The notes under the pieces were generated by a model. It was given only the letters and a program-made list of their open reading frames with translations, ran no database searches and was not told the origin of the DNA. The translations under genes were made by a program, and so were the position numbers. DNA of 63,209 nucleotides from Zopfochytrium polystomum. Lineage: Eukaryota; Chytridiomycota; Chytridiomycetes; Chytridiales; Chytridiaceae. Within the stretch, counting starts at the first letter, position 1. Each line of letters opens with the position of its first letter. The stretch is from NCBI GenBank assembly GCA_025765615.1, contig JAIVFJ010000333.1:1-63209 (forward strand). Direction: 5' to 3'. Below are positions 22,263 to 33,139 of the stretch, piece by piece.

Positions 22263-25200
22263 ATGCGCATCCGAAACGACCCTTCGTTCGATAGCCGCCG
22301 CATCAGACCGGTATCTACACGGCCACCCACGAGACATCCTGACCATGGTCAGTCGGACGATAATGCGTCGTCGCTGCCAACTCGGGGGACCCTACACGCA
22401 CCTTCGCCCACGGGCCAAAGTCGCCTTGGAAAACGGCGGCCGCCGTCGACGACTTCAGCCGGAGCAGCACTGGCCGTGACCGCAGTCGCACTCTTTTTGG
22501 CCGCCCTAATCGCCGTCGAAGCCGTCGCCGACTTTGCTCCGACGCTGGCCGTATCGGCGCTGATCGCCGTGCCCGCACCCTTCGCCACGTCGTTCTATTT
22601 GGTGGAAGAAATGAACGGTCCGCCAGCCACGAGCGGGCAAGTCGCTCGGAGGCTCCACCGCCGAGGAGGTGCAATAAAAAAAGCATTTAAGAAGGTACGT
22701 GGGTAGGCTGAGAATTGAGCGGAAACGAACCTCCCAGCTGACTAGGCTCTTCCATTTTAAGGTCGGGGAAGGTCTCTCCAAGGCGTTTAAAGCAGTCGGA
22801 AACGGTATCGCAACTGCCGCAAAAGGGGTCAGTCCGCATTCTGCGTAAACTTCTCAGATTCCTTCCAGGTCTAAAACTAACTTGTGGTTTCGCTTTCCAG
22901 GTCGCCAGCATTGCGAAAACGGTAATGATAGTCGAATAGAAATGAAAAACTGCTGAAACGTATACCGCTGGGGCTGACGAGCTTGTCATTTTTCTCAACA
23001 GGCTGTGAAAGGAGTTGTCACGGCTGCAAAAGCGGTGAGAGTTTTTGCAAGTGATTTTTTTTTTTTGCGTGTTTGATTTAAAAAATACTTCCTGGGAAAA
23101 CCCGCCAAGGTCGGAAAATTTGTGGCCAAAGAGGCGCCAAAGGTATTTCGAGCACTTTTGCCGTCCGCAAAATCTAAGAGCGATGTTTTTTTTTCACACA
23201 GGTTTTAAAAGCAATTGAAAACGCTACCCCAGGTTTGTTACTCCGGACTGAGGATTTTTGACCCCCCTAGAGTTGCTACGGATCTGACCTCCACTACTGC
23301 AGTGACTCGTGCCATAGGCGGAGCCGTTCGGACGGCAATCACAGTCACTAAAGATATTGTGCAAGGGAAAAGCATCAAAAGCAAGTGATTTGCCCGACTC
23401 TGAACGTAAAGCTGGGCGACAAGAACTAATGCCTCCTCTTTCTTTCCTCTTGGATTCCTGCAGCTATCGGAAAAGACCTTGGCAAGGGTGCGTTAGGCAC
23501 CCTGAAAAGTGCCCTTCCAAATGGTGAGGCGGCTTCCAGTCGTGTCACGACATTCACTTACAAATCTTTGCTTTTTCTTCAGAACAGGATCTAAAGGTGT
23601 GTGCTAGAGGCAATCGATCATACAAACTTACACTATCCGCTGAAATGACACACGTTTTTTTTTCCCCAACCCTTTCTCATGAAAACTTTCAGAACATCAA
23701 AACGATCGCGAACTTGGTACCTAACCCCAGTGAGCAGACGATCCCCTCTTCCGATGTAAACGTTCCATGTAAATACTTATGATTCCTCAAACAAACAGTC
23801 GGCAAAGCAATCAGTGCGGGTGTCACTGCGGTGCAAGGCGGCGTCGCTGCAGTAAAAGGCATAGTCAAGCACGAGAGTGCGAAAGGTACGCGGCAACCCC
23901 CTCCCTCAACTCTCGTCTTCACACTCCCTCTGTCACGGGTCTCGTTTTTTGTCATTTTTCCTTGCTTTTCCGTTGTTGACTTTCAAAAACTTTCGCCAGA
24001 TATCGCCAGAGATGTCGGCAAAACCCTGGCGAACGGCGCCATCGACTTGGTTCCCGGGGGTATGTAGCCCGTACAATCCCTTTCTTTTCATTGCAACCAC
24101 TGGCTCATCATCCGCTCATTCTTACTACGTGTTACAAAGGTGGCATCCTCAAGAAAGCCATCGAGGCCGGCAAGGACGTCAAGCAAGTAGTGACGACCGC
24201 CAAAGGTTCGAACTACCTCCCACACCATCCGCCGGAGCCGTTTTCACTTACTTTCTCAACTCGACAATCTGGACTCGCAAAAAGAAATCAAACAAGGTGT
24301 CGACGCCGCGAAGAAACTTCCGTCCCTCGTAAAGGACGCAACAAAGGGCGCGTCAACCGCGTCGTCTGCGGCTAACGGCACGCCCGGAAAGGCCGCGATT
24401 GCAAAGGCCGCAGCTACGATCGCTACGAGGAATGTGGAGGGAGCCGCCAAGTCCGCTGACGCGAAGACCAGTAGCGGGGCGGGAGGAGGAAAGGCGGCAA
24501 GTGCGTCGTCGCAGACAGCCAAGCCTGTCGCCAAAGCGGCCGCCGCCACCGCACCGCGCTCGGCGACAGTAGCACCCGCCGCCGGCAAATCCCTCGGCAA
24601 GGCCGCCCCCGCCACCGCGAGCACTCGCGGCGCCGGTGCCGGCGCGGCAACGAGCGGCGCCGCCCGAACGGCCGCCGGAACACAACGCTCGACGACCGCG
24701 GCCGGCGCCCCCGCCGCCGCCGGCAAATCCCTCGGCAAGGTCGCCTCCGCCGATGCCGTTGCCGCCGGCTCTAACCGCAAGGCTGCCGGTAGCACAGTCG
24801 CCAAAACCAGTGACGCGGTCGTCGCTCGGAGCACCGCAGCCGCAGCTGGCAAAGGCGCCGGCGCGGCGGCCGGTACCGCCAGACCGGCCGCCGGAACAGC
24901 CCGCTCGGCGACCGCCGCCCCCGCCGCCGCGGCCAAATCCCTCGGCAAGGCCGCCGCCACCGCCCCTGCCGCCGGCTCCACCCGCAAGGCCTCCACTACC
25001 GCCGCCGTTGGCAGCACCCGCGGCAAAGTCGCCGCCGCGATCGGGGCCGTCGGAGGCCGAGCGGCGGCGGCTTCGGCTGCTGGAACGACGCGAGCCCTCC
25101 AATCGAGCGGCGCGGCGATGGTCGGCGGTGGCAGGAGCGCTGCAGGGAGTGCTGCGACGGGCAGAACTGGCGCCGGAACTTCGCCTGTCCGGGGTCTTTC

Positions 25201-28002
25201 TGGTGGAACAAGGGTTTTGGCGGGACAGAAGGCCGGCGGTGCGTTGCCGAGCGGCGGCACCGGTGTTGCGCGCCCGACCCGTGCCGCCGGGAAGGGCACA
25301 GGCGGCGGCGGGACTGCGCGCGGCGGTGGAACTATCGGTGCTTCTGCCGCAAAGGTAGGCACCGGCCGTGCAGGCACGACGCAGACAGCGCGCAGCGTTG
25401 GTGGGGGCGCAGGAGGTGGGAAAGGCGGCGCAGGTGCTGGCGGAAAGACCGGGGGTGCCGGCGGCGGCGGGGCAGCGGCGGCCAAGTCCGGCGGAGTCGG
25501 CGGAAAGACGCAAGCTACGCGGGGCGGAGGAGGTGGTACGGGAGCCGGAGGTGGCAAGGGTGGTGCGGCCGGCGGTGTTAAAGGTGCAGGAGGCGGCGGC
25601 AAGACTACCAACGGCGGGAAGGGCGGCGGCGCTGGCGCTGCGGGCGCGGCGAAGGGCGCTGTGGGAGGAAAGGCGCAGGTCGGCGGCAAGACGCAAGCTG
25701 CGACCGCGGGACGCGGCGGCACGGCTGGCGCCGGTAAAAACGGCGGTGGTGGCGGCGGCGCCAAGGCTGGTAGTGGTGGTCGAGGGGGAAAGGCCCCAGT
25801 GGTCGCGGCGGCCGGAGCGGGCAAGGGAGGCAAGGGTCCTGCCGCGGCAGCGCGCGGCGGCGCGACGGGTGCCGGCAAAGGTGCTGGCGGGGGCGGGACA
25901 ACTCGCGGCGGTGGAGTCGCGGCCAAGACCGGCGGAGGAGGAAAACACCCAGACGGCGCGAGGCGGCGGCATCGACGGCAAGGCTCCGACTGCCGCGACG
26001 GGACGCACCGGCGCCAGGAACGGTTGTGAAGACACAAACGGCGCGCGTTGCCGGTGCCGCCGGCGCTCGTGGCGGTGGGGTTGCCGGTAAGGCTGCTGGC
26101 GGCGGAGCAAAGGCCCAAACGACGCGTGGTGGGGCCGGTGGGGCTGGCGGCGGCAAGGGCGTCGGGAGCGGAGGTGGCAGCAAGGCGCCGGTTACGGCTG
26201 GTGGACGAGGCGGTGGTGGTGCGGGAGCCAGGGGTGGAAAGGACGGTGTGGGCGGTCGTAGCAGGGGTGGGGCAGGTGTTGCGGCTGCCAATGCCGGTGG
26301 AGGAGTTGGAAGCAAGACGCAAACGGCGCGAGGTGGCGGCGGAGGCGGCCGCGGCAATGCTCCAGCTGCGGCGGCGGGACGCGGCGCCGGCGGCGCTGGC
26401 AAGTCTGCTGGAGGTGGAGCGAAGACCCAATGGGCGCGAGGCGGCGGTGGGGTCGCACAAAAGGTGAACGCTGTGACGAATCGGATCAACGGGGCGCTGG
26501 CGAAGGGCGGCAAGGCTCTAGCCGCGGCGAATAGTGTGAAAGGCGCAACCGGTGCCGGCGGACGTGCCGGTGGCGGTGGAGCTCCCGGAAAGACTGTCCG
26601 AGGCGGCCAAAAGACGCCAACGGCGCGTGGCGGAGGTGGCGGTGCCGGAAGGGCCAAGGGCGGAGGCGGCGGAGGCAAGGCGATTACTACGACTACTGGA
26701 CGCGGCGGCGGCGGCGCAACTGGAGCCGGTAAAGGCGGCGGCGGAGGCAGCGGCGGAAAGACTCAAACGGCGCGAGGAGGCAAGGCCGGCGGTGGTGGTG
26801 TCGGCGGTGCCGGTGCTGGCAACTTGGGTGGCAAGGTGCCTCCAACAGGAAAAGGAGGTAGCGCGACCGGTGCGAAGGGCAAAGGTGCTGGTGGTGGTGG
26901 GACCGCACGCGGCGGAGGGGTTGCAGCCAAGGCTGGAGGCGCTGGAAAGACTCAAATCGCGCGTGGCAGCGGTGGTGGAGCCGGACGTGATAAAGGAGGA
27001 GGTGCCAGCAAGGCTCAAACCGCACGAGCCAGTGGAGGCGCCGGCAGTGGCGGTATAGCCGGAGGCGGCAAGGGAGGCGGCGGAGGCAAGGCAGCGGCAA
27101 CGACCGCGGGACGCGGCGGAGGCGCGACGAGTGCTGGTAAAGGTGGCGGCGGGGGTACTGCGCGGGGCGTGGGCAGCCGGGCGGCCCCCAAAGCCGGCGC
27201 AGGAGGAGGGGGAAATGCGTCGACGGCGCGTGGTGCTGGTGGCGGCGGTGGCGGAAAGACTCAAACTTCGCGCGGCGGCGGAGCTGGAGGCGGCAAGGGC
27301 GGTAAAGTGCCGGCGTCGACGACGGGACGCGGTGGTGGAGCGACGAGTGGCAAGGGCGGTGCGAGTGGCCGTGGCGGGGTGGTGGTGCAGCTGGCGCGGC
27401 TGCGAAGGCTGGAAGCGGAGGCCGGGGAATGACTCAAACGGCTCGCGGCGGCGGCGGCGGGAGCGGCGGGAGCGGAGGAAACAAGGGTGGCAAGACTCCC
27501 ACAGGTGGAGGGAAGACGCAAGCGACGCGGGGCGTCGGGGGAGGTGGTGCCAAGGGGGGCGGTGGCAACAAGGCTCCAGCCGCGGCGCCGGGACGCGGCG
27601 GCGGGGCGACGGGTACCGGCAAAGGTGGGGGCGGCGGCGGGTCAGGGCGGGGGCAACAGTGGCGGAACGCCGGCGGCCAAGGCGACTACTGTACGCACGA
27701 ACGGCGGTGGCGGCGGCGGTGGCGGGGCGAAGAGCCCTGCTAAAGGTGGTGGCGGTGGAGGCGGAAGTGGTGGTTCAGCAAAGGCGCCGGGGCAGAAGCA
27801 AACGACGCCGGCGCGCACGAGTGGCAGTGGAGGAGGCGGGGGTGGTGCGGCGAAGGCTTCGAAGCAAGGGACGGCGGCACCAAAGCAACAACAGACGGCC
27901 CCGAAGCAGCAGCAGCCGACAGCGGCGAAGCCAGCGGCACGGCCACAAGGAGCAGCAGCGAAGCCAGCCGCGGGCGGTGGAGGAGGCGGCAAGAAGAAGT
28001 GA
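22263..28002 (+). CDS. Family gene 5: 14 exons, long Gly-rich RGG-like tail with frameshifts
   Basis: Exons: 22263-22694, 22762-22827, 22901-22921, 23002-23034, 23110-23142, 23202-23232, 23303-23380, 23464-23523, 23583-23596, 23693-23729, 23799-23885, 24000-24059, 24140-24205, 24285-28002. Internal exon sizes equal those of gene 4 one for one. Exon 1 (144 codons) has the hydrophobic run ALAVTAVALFLAALIAVEAV and ends ARRLHRRGGAIKKAFKK. Mini-exons code VGEGLSKAFKA plus VGNGIATAAKG, VASIAKT, AVKGVVTAAKA and VGKFVAKEAPK. Intron 7 is GC-AG (GCAAGT at 23381). The last exon opens EIKQGVDAAKKLPSLVK, then becomes Gly/Ala/Lys/Arg-rich with repeated KTQTARGGG blocks and ends GGGGGGKKK. Frame changes occur near the A4 run at 25942-25945, near 26015, near 27420 and near 27650. 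The 5' half is clean. Function unknown. Confidence 0.8.
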
Positions 28003-30185
28003 GGAGTGCGATGTCAAAGTCGATAGTGCGTTTGCGGTTTTTTTTACCCTGCTTCGATTTGCACAGTTACTTTGTGTCGCTGTTTCTACGCTTCTTTTCT
28101 TTGAAAGGTAGTATTTTGTGTTTGCATCTTTCTCGGTCAAGTCAACAAGTGAATCGTCTCGAGTGTGTTGAGAGAGTGGTGTCAATGTTGCCGATAGATG
28201 ACCTGGGTGTCGACAGTTCGAGACGGAGACGGTCAGTCTGGTAGCATATATTTTTTTTATTTTTTTTTCACGACAAAGCGACCGTCCTTCCTTTTCATTG
28301 TCACCCACCACCCCTCCACGATGCCACACGGGGGGGGGGGGGGGGGTGGGAATGAGCGACCTTCCGAATTTATTTCGACGGATAACACAGCTGTTCATCT
28401 GCCTCCGTAAATCTCCCGATTCCCCAGATTCTACAAAGGCACTTCCCCAGATTCCACTGGATTAATTTTAATGGACCCGGATAATTCAGCCTAATTCGGA
28501 CCAAATCTGACCAATAAGGCTCGGCGGTTACCCAGTTTTAACCGAAATCCTAACCCAAACCAGGATTTTTCCGTTTAGGATAAGTGACTTTTTCGCAAAG
28601 CGGGGCTAGGATAGGATTAGGATCCGGTAAGAATATTTCTGTAACTGGCAGTTAGGTTTTACCGCAGTTTAACCTGGATTTGACTGCAAAACATATGTAA
28701 AATCCCGGTTTGTCAGGTAAGGTTACGTTAGAAACCCTCTAGCCCGGCACAGGTTGGCGGTTTGAGCAAACCGGAATTTGTGGTTGAGTTAGGGTTTGGG
28801 AGTTCCCGTTGGGTTAGGGTTGGGATAGAAACCAAAATATCCTATCCTAACGGAACTGCAGAGCCTTACCGACCAAATCCAGCGTTTTCTTTATTTTCTC
28901 ACAAGCATTCCACATGCAAGCCTTGCGTCCTGCTGCTCTCTGTCACCGTCGCCAACGCCGCCCTCCACCTCGTTCTCCCCGGCCCCCTGCCCCTCGTCCG
29001 CTGCACAGCCCATAACGCGTCCACCCGCGCCCCTTCCTCGCGAGCGTTCCGTTGGCTTGCAATGATGAAAGATTCTTAGACAAGGGGGGTGCGTGTTTTA
29101 AGCTTACTATCGAAGTCAGCTAAAGCAGATTTTCGGTTGAAAGGATGGGATTTTATACCTGAGCCGTGGGGCCGAATTGGGCAAAGCAAGGACTTTGAAG
29201 CTTTGTTGGCCAACCCATCAGCTACCCTTAATATGACGTAAGACATCATTAGAGACCGGCAATAAGGAGAGTCAGGGAGGCGGTCCTTGCAATTGCGGCG
29301 GGTTCGCGACCAAGAGATTGGGGTACGTGATCACAAAACCTTCCTCGCTGGTCAACTGTTCGTGATTAACTGCGATCCCTAACCGAACCGTCCTGCCGCG
29401 TCAGCGCCTGCGTCCACGAGCGGCTGAGGAAGCTTCCACCGTCAGGAAGAGAATGGTGGGTGACTTTGAAGAGAACGAGCAAAGAACGCTTGCCTTGGGT
29501 GCCTGTGACGCCAACCTGCCAATCATTATAGACAGAGCGTTCGTGGGAGTAGTGATGGGAACAGTACCAAAAACGCTTTCTCCGGTACGACCGAACACGG
29601 GATCGGGATGCCTGGATCTGCAGAGATACGGAGGATGCTGATTAAGCCACGGCGACGGGACCAGCCCTGCCGTGGGGAGTCTGTGCACGGACAAGGCGGA
29701 AGCTCCTATGCAAGAAAGGTGGGCGGGAGGCAAAGAGTGTTAAAGCACTGGACCAGGGACGCCGCGTGACGCTTAAGCTCGAAAGTCTCGTAGGCCAGCG
29801 AACGCGGCCGCCAGGATGGACTGCTGCTGCGAGGCGTTTGTAGCGAGGAGGGCGATCATCGCGATGATCATGATGGCGAGGACGACGACGAGGAAGAGAG
29901 GGCGGGCGCATTTGGGGCCGCCGGCGGCAGGAGGAACAGGGAGGCATTAGAGCAAGGGGGAGAGAGCAAGGTCTATCATGTGTGTTCTGGGAACAATTTC
30001 AAAAATTTGATGGAATGCAAGTTCGGCAGGGAGCTGCGGAAACAACAGTTTTTCTCTTCTTATTCAAAACCATCGACCAAAACGGAAAAATGTTTGGACA
30101 AATCCCACAAAGGCTCCCTTCGCATCTGGATCTGAACGACAAAGGCAACAGCGAAAACGAAGTCTATGTGGTCTTCCCTGTCGTG
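28003..30185. other. Gene-poor stretch after gene 5
   Basis: A G-run of about 18 lies at 28330-28347. The stretch 28400-28880 is more AT-rich, with imperfect repeats around GGTTAGGG-like words that are too irregular for telomere sequence. On the minus strand at about 29946-29776, an open stretch contains a hydrophobic run LFLVVVLAIMIIAMIALLAT but has no upstream ATG after a stop. It could be a decayed signal-anchor exon. Nothing else is recognisable. Confidence 0.35.
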
Positions 30186-30932
30186 TCAGAAGTGGAGGGT
30201 TTTAAGAACCTCAAACTCCCGAAACTTTTTGTTCAACCCTTCGTGCCGTGCAGCCATGAGGTGAATCATGCGGTTGCTGATGAGTTCGGCGGCAGTCGTA
30301 GGTTCGGAGACCTTGGTCATGATCCTGTTGATTCCCTCAAACACCCGATCCGCTGCAATCATCTCATCATCGTGCAGGTTGGGGAAAACTGTTCCAGGGA
30401 CAAGACTCAGCTCGTCATTGGTGCCAGCTGGTACACCAGGGGTCATCAGTACTATGCGTGAGCAACCGAGCGCCGTTCCAAGCATGCACCGATGCACCAA
30501 GTGGTTGAATTTGTGGGAGAAGTCGTCCTTGTCAATCGGATCCTTCTCGGGAACGTGAAAGTTGACACGGTCTAAATACATAGTAGGTGCCTTCAGTGAC
30601 CAGTTGATGTGGCCGTCTTCTGGAGATCTGTGTTGTTGGAAACAAAGAATTTAGGGCTGAGGTCGAGAAGAAATGGAAAGGAAAGAAAGATACATACAAC
30701 CGGCAGTTTAGCAAGAAGCTTCCGACCTATTTTCGTCCACCAAGCCCAAGTTTTCTCGTGCATCCCTGTGAACACAGCCCCTTCTTCCTGCGTTGGGTAC
30801 GTTTTCATTGAGTGCAGTGTCCAGAGCAAGTGCTCTTGGTTAAACAGTCCGCACTCTGATCGTGGAAGGCGCACTATCTCCAACCAGAGATCCTCACAAC
30901 TTTCCAAACTGACTCCAAACAGGCTCCTTTAT
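30186..30932 (-). mobile_element. Relic of a DDE_Tnp_4 / ISL2EU-like DNA transposase
   Basis: The first part (30932-about 30702) reads FGVSLESCEDLWLEI, HLLWTLHSMKTYPTQEEGA and MHEKTWAWWTKIGRKLLA. This matches the usual order in eukaryotic IS5-like (ISL2EU/Harbinger-related) transposases: a GV-PE-C-LW helix, an LLWAL-LK-Y-TE block and a KT-RKW block. After an intron-like gap (GTATGT donor, CACAG acceptor near 30629), the second part reads YLDRVNFHVPEKDP, DDFSHKFNH, GVPAGTNDELS, DDEMIAADRVFEG and ARHEGLNKKFREFEVLK. These correspond to the first catalytic-Asp region, the SHKF block, the second Asp region, the ADKGY-like block and the conserved RARHE-LN-R-K-F end. There is no start codon after an upstream stop, and the joining phase across the gap does not resolve. 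I saw no terminal inverted repeats. Probably inactive. Confidence 0.78.
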
Positions 30933-30981
30933 TCATTCGCCACCCTCACCACTTGCAAAGCTGAATGAAAGGAAGCACTGA

Positions 30982-31164
30982 GAACGATCTGACTGCGGTG
31001 AGGACGAGGACAAACTCCTGAACGAGCTGGCTTCACAGCTGAAAGCCAATAAGAAGCCGCTCAACAGCTCAACAGTAAAAGAAGCGGACTCAGACACTTT
31101 CGGGAAGTTCACCGTGAAGAAGATGTTGCTTTATGATTGCTGCTCACTGCACCAAAGAACGTAA
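30982..31164 (+). other. Open stretch of unknown origin, coding-like
   Basis: The frame opens after a TGA and reads CGEDEDKLLNELASQLKANK and onward to a TAA about 60 codons in. The composition (charged, helical) looks protein-like, but there is no ATG at its head and no family match I can name. It lies between the transposase relic and the ORF at 31195 and could be part of either. Confidence 0.3.
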
Positions 31165-31194
31165 AACCGCCCAAATAAAGGATCGTGCGCAGAT

Positions 31195-31689
31195 ATGATT
31201 AGAGGAGTTCCCAGCTCTTCAAAGAGGAAGGCCCCTCTGGACGAGCAAGACGACTTAGCGCTTTTGGAAGCGACGAACACCTTTACCCCATCGCATTCTA
31301 CAGCCAAGAAAGGGGCGTCAGCCTCGCTGTCTCCTCCGCCAAAACAATTTGCAAGCAGACTACCTCACGACGACGCAACCCCAGGCCCAGCGTACGTCCT
31401 CAACATCCGCAGCGAGGACCAGAAAGCCTACGAACGCCTTATCTTCATTCACGTTCTTACGGGGTTCGCCACGACCGTCGCAGTCACAGACGACAACAAA
31501 GGAATTTTCGTGCACACGATTCGACAAAAGAAGAGCACTGGATGGTTTTTTGAGGCCACCGCCTCGGAGTTGACAGGCTACGTCACTGGAATGATGCCTG
31601 GACCACTGATCGGGGAATCGCTTTCGGACAAGCCTTTGTTTGATCGAGACGACGTCGTGCTAGCTCTCCGTGATTTTTACTCTCGATAG
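31195..31689 (+). CDS. Unrecognised 164-aa ORF
   Basis: The ORF runs from ATG to TAG with ordinary amino-acid use, unlike the low-complexity antisense frames elsewhere. The first 60 residues are polar (Ser/Pro/Lys, for example SSSKRKAPLDEQDD). The rest looks globular, with hydrophobic segments such as LIFIHVLTGFATTVAV and a VVLALRDFYSR end. No signal peptide or membrane span is clear. I do not recognise the family. Its neighbours are a transposase relic and a transporter scrap, so it may be element cargo or a gene remnant. Confidence 0.45.
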   Translation: MIRGVPSSSKRKAPLDEQDDLALLEATNTFTPSHSTAKKGASASLSPPPKQFASRLPHDDATPGPAYVLNIRSEDQKAYERLIFIHVLTGFATTVAVTDDNKGIFVHTIRQKKSTGWFFEATASELTGYVTGMMPGPLIGESLSDKPLFDRDDVVLALRDFYSR

Positions 31690-32290
31690 GAGCAAGTCCA
31701 GCAAACACTCACCTTTTTTGTCGATCTCCCAGCGAAAGTCGACCCCCGTATTCACGTTGTGCGTACGGAAGACGGTTCCCTCCGTGTTGAATCGCTGGAG
31801 TGGCGTCACGGTGGAAAGTAAACAAATAAAAGCAAAACGCCTTTTTGTCAAATTTTTGCTGTTTCCGCAGCTCCCAGTGCTTGATATGTTTGAACCCGGT
31901 GGGTGAACCGGCATATTCGGGAATTTACATGTATCTGCGGATTCTGTTTCGGATTCTTCCAAATTCGCCCTCCCAGATTCCCCCGGGATACATAGGTTTG
32001 CTGTGGCAGTGGAGATGCCGAACCTCCGAATTACTGTAATTTTCACTGCCGAACACTGACTGGCAGAGACTGATGGCAGGTTGTCCCTTGGGATCGGCCC
32101 CGGATGGAGGCCCAGTGGTTCCTCAGCTCCCCGTTTGCGGTAAAGTTTTCTCCGTCCGAATTCCTTTTTTTTTCTTTTATTATTCCACGCAGACGAATGC
32201 AAAGAGTGAAAATGCCATGCAGGAATGGCAGAAAGCCAAGAAACTTGACACAACCAAGATTCCACCCCCGTTTCACACTTTCTGTTACAG
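31690..32290. other. Spacer with exon-like scraps
   Basis: The minus strand near 31793-31712 reads RFNTEGTVFRTHNVNTGVDF and onward to a GTGAGT donor, with a CCAG acceptor before it. It looks like an isolated internal exon of an unknown gene. No partner exons were found, so no gene is called. Confidence 0.25.
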
Positions 32291-32478
32291 ATTGGCGCCG
32301 GTATCATCAGTGACATCTTTCCACCCGATGCTCGCGATGAACATTTATTCGCTCGCGCCGTCGATTGGCCCTGTGGTGGGACCCATTATCGCCTCCTTCA
32401 TAGTGCAGTACTCAAACTGGAGGAGGATGTTCCACTTGCTCTCCTTATTTGACGGAGTCGTCCTGGTCCTCGGATAGG
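32291..32478 (+). pseudogene. Fragment of a major facilitator (DHA1-type drug:H+ antiporter) transporter, frameshifted
   Basis: After a TTACAG acceptor-like site, frame one reads IGAGIISDIFPPDAR. A second frame then continues IYSLAPSIGPVVGPIIASF, IVQYSNWRRMFHLLS and FDGVVLVLG before a TAG. This order is characteristic of major facilitator multidrug transporters: the DIFPP-R loop followed by the GP-xx-GPxxG antiporter motif of the fifth helix and the W-W-F segment. A small deletion between DAR and IYS breaks the frame, and no other transporter segments surround it. It is a dead fragment, perhaps captured with the neighbouring element. Confidence 0.72.
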
Positions 32479-32664
32479 CGCTCCTGTCAAAAAAAGCCGC
32501 CAAACTGGGCAAACCAAGCCACTGCACTGCGGCAGGGCCAGGGCCGCCGTGACAACGAAAATTTTATTTTTTCATCGATTCAGCAATTAATGCGTCGTCT
32601 AGATCCTTCTTACGAGAACTTCCAATTGCGAACATTCCGCAGCACGCTCTCTCTTTTCCTTCTT

Positions 32665-32670
32665 TCCATT

Positions 32671-32703
<33 letters not shown>

Positions 32704-32704
32704 T
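32665..32704. repeat. CT tract upstream of the flavocytochrome gene
   Basis: A short (CT)n run. Here CT is on the coding strand, opposite to the orientation upstream of the 11-mer family genes. Confidence 0.7.
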
Positions 32705-32923
32705 GCTCTCCCTGTCGCTCTCTGCTGGCTGCACAGGCACAATAAACAAGCTTTCCGCCGCCGCCTTCGCGGCACCAAAAAAGGAAACCATTTGAGCCAA
32801 GACAAACGGATCGGCCCGAGCCAGCCGTTCCGCCTCCCGAGCAGCGGAAGATTCGTGCGAGCCCATCAAACCAAACTGCCCCTTTTTTTTTGGCCGCTCG
32901 AAGCTCCTCCACTCACTCTGCCC

Positions 32924-32932
32924 TTAAATAGA
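32924..32932 (+). promoter_or_regulatory. Possible TATA-like box of the flavocytochrome gene
   Basis: The motif CTTAAATAG lies about 208 bp before the ATG in an otherwise GC-rich leader. Position and composition fit a core promoter element, but nothing in the sequence proves use. Confidence 0.3.
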
Positions 32933-33139
32933 GAGCGCGCGCTTCAGTCGGAACAGCACCGTCCAGTGCACTCTCTCTAGATCTCGCTCTCTTTCCTTCG
33001 TCGCGCTCCTGCTCGCGCCCCTCATACCTCAACCCACCCACCGCCTATCGCCTCTGCAAACCCTAATCTCGCAAAGGGAAAACGCAAGAACTCGACACAA
33101 CTGAACAGGCAGCCCCCCAAACAGCCCGTCATACCCAGT

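Noticed and set aside
28560..28830. TTAGGG-like words suggesting an internal telomere
   Set aside because: The words are scattered and irregular, with no tandem array, so a telomeric origin is not supported.
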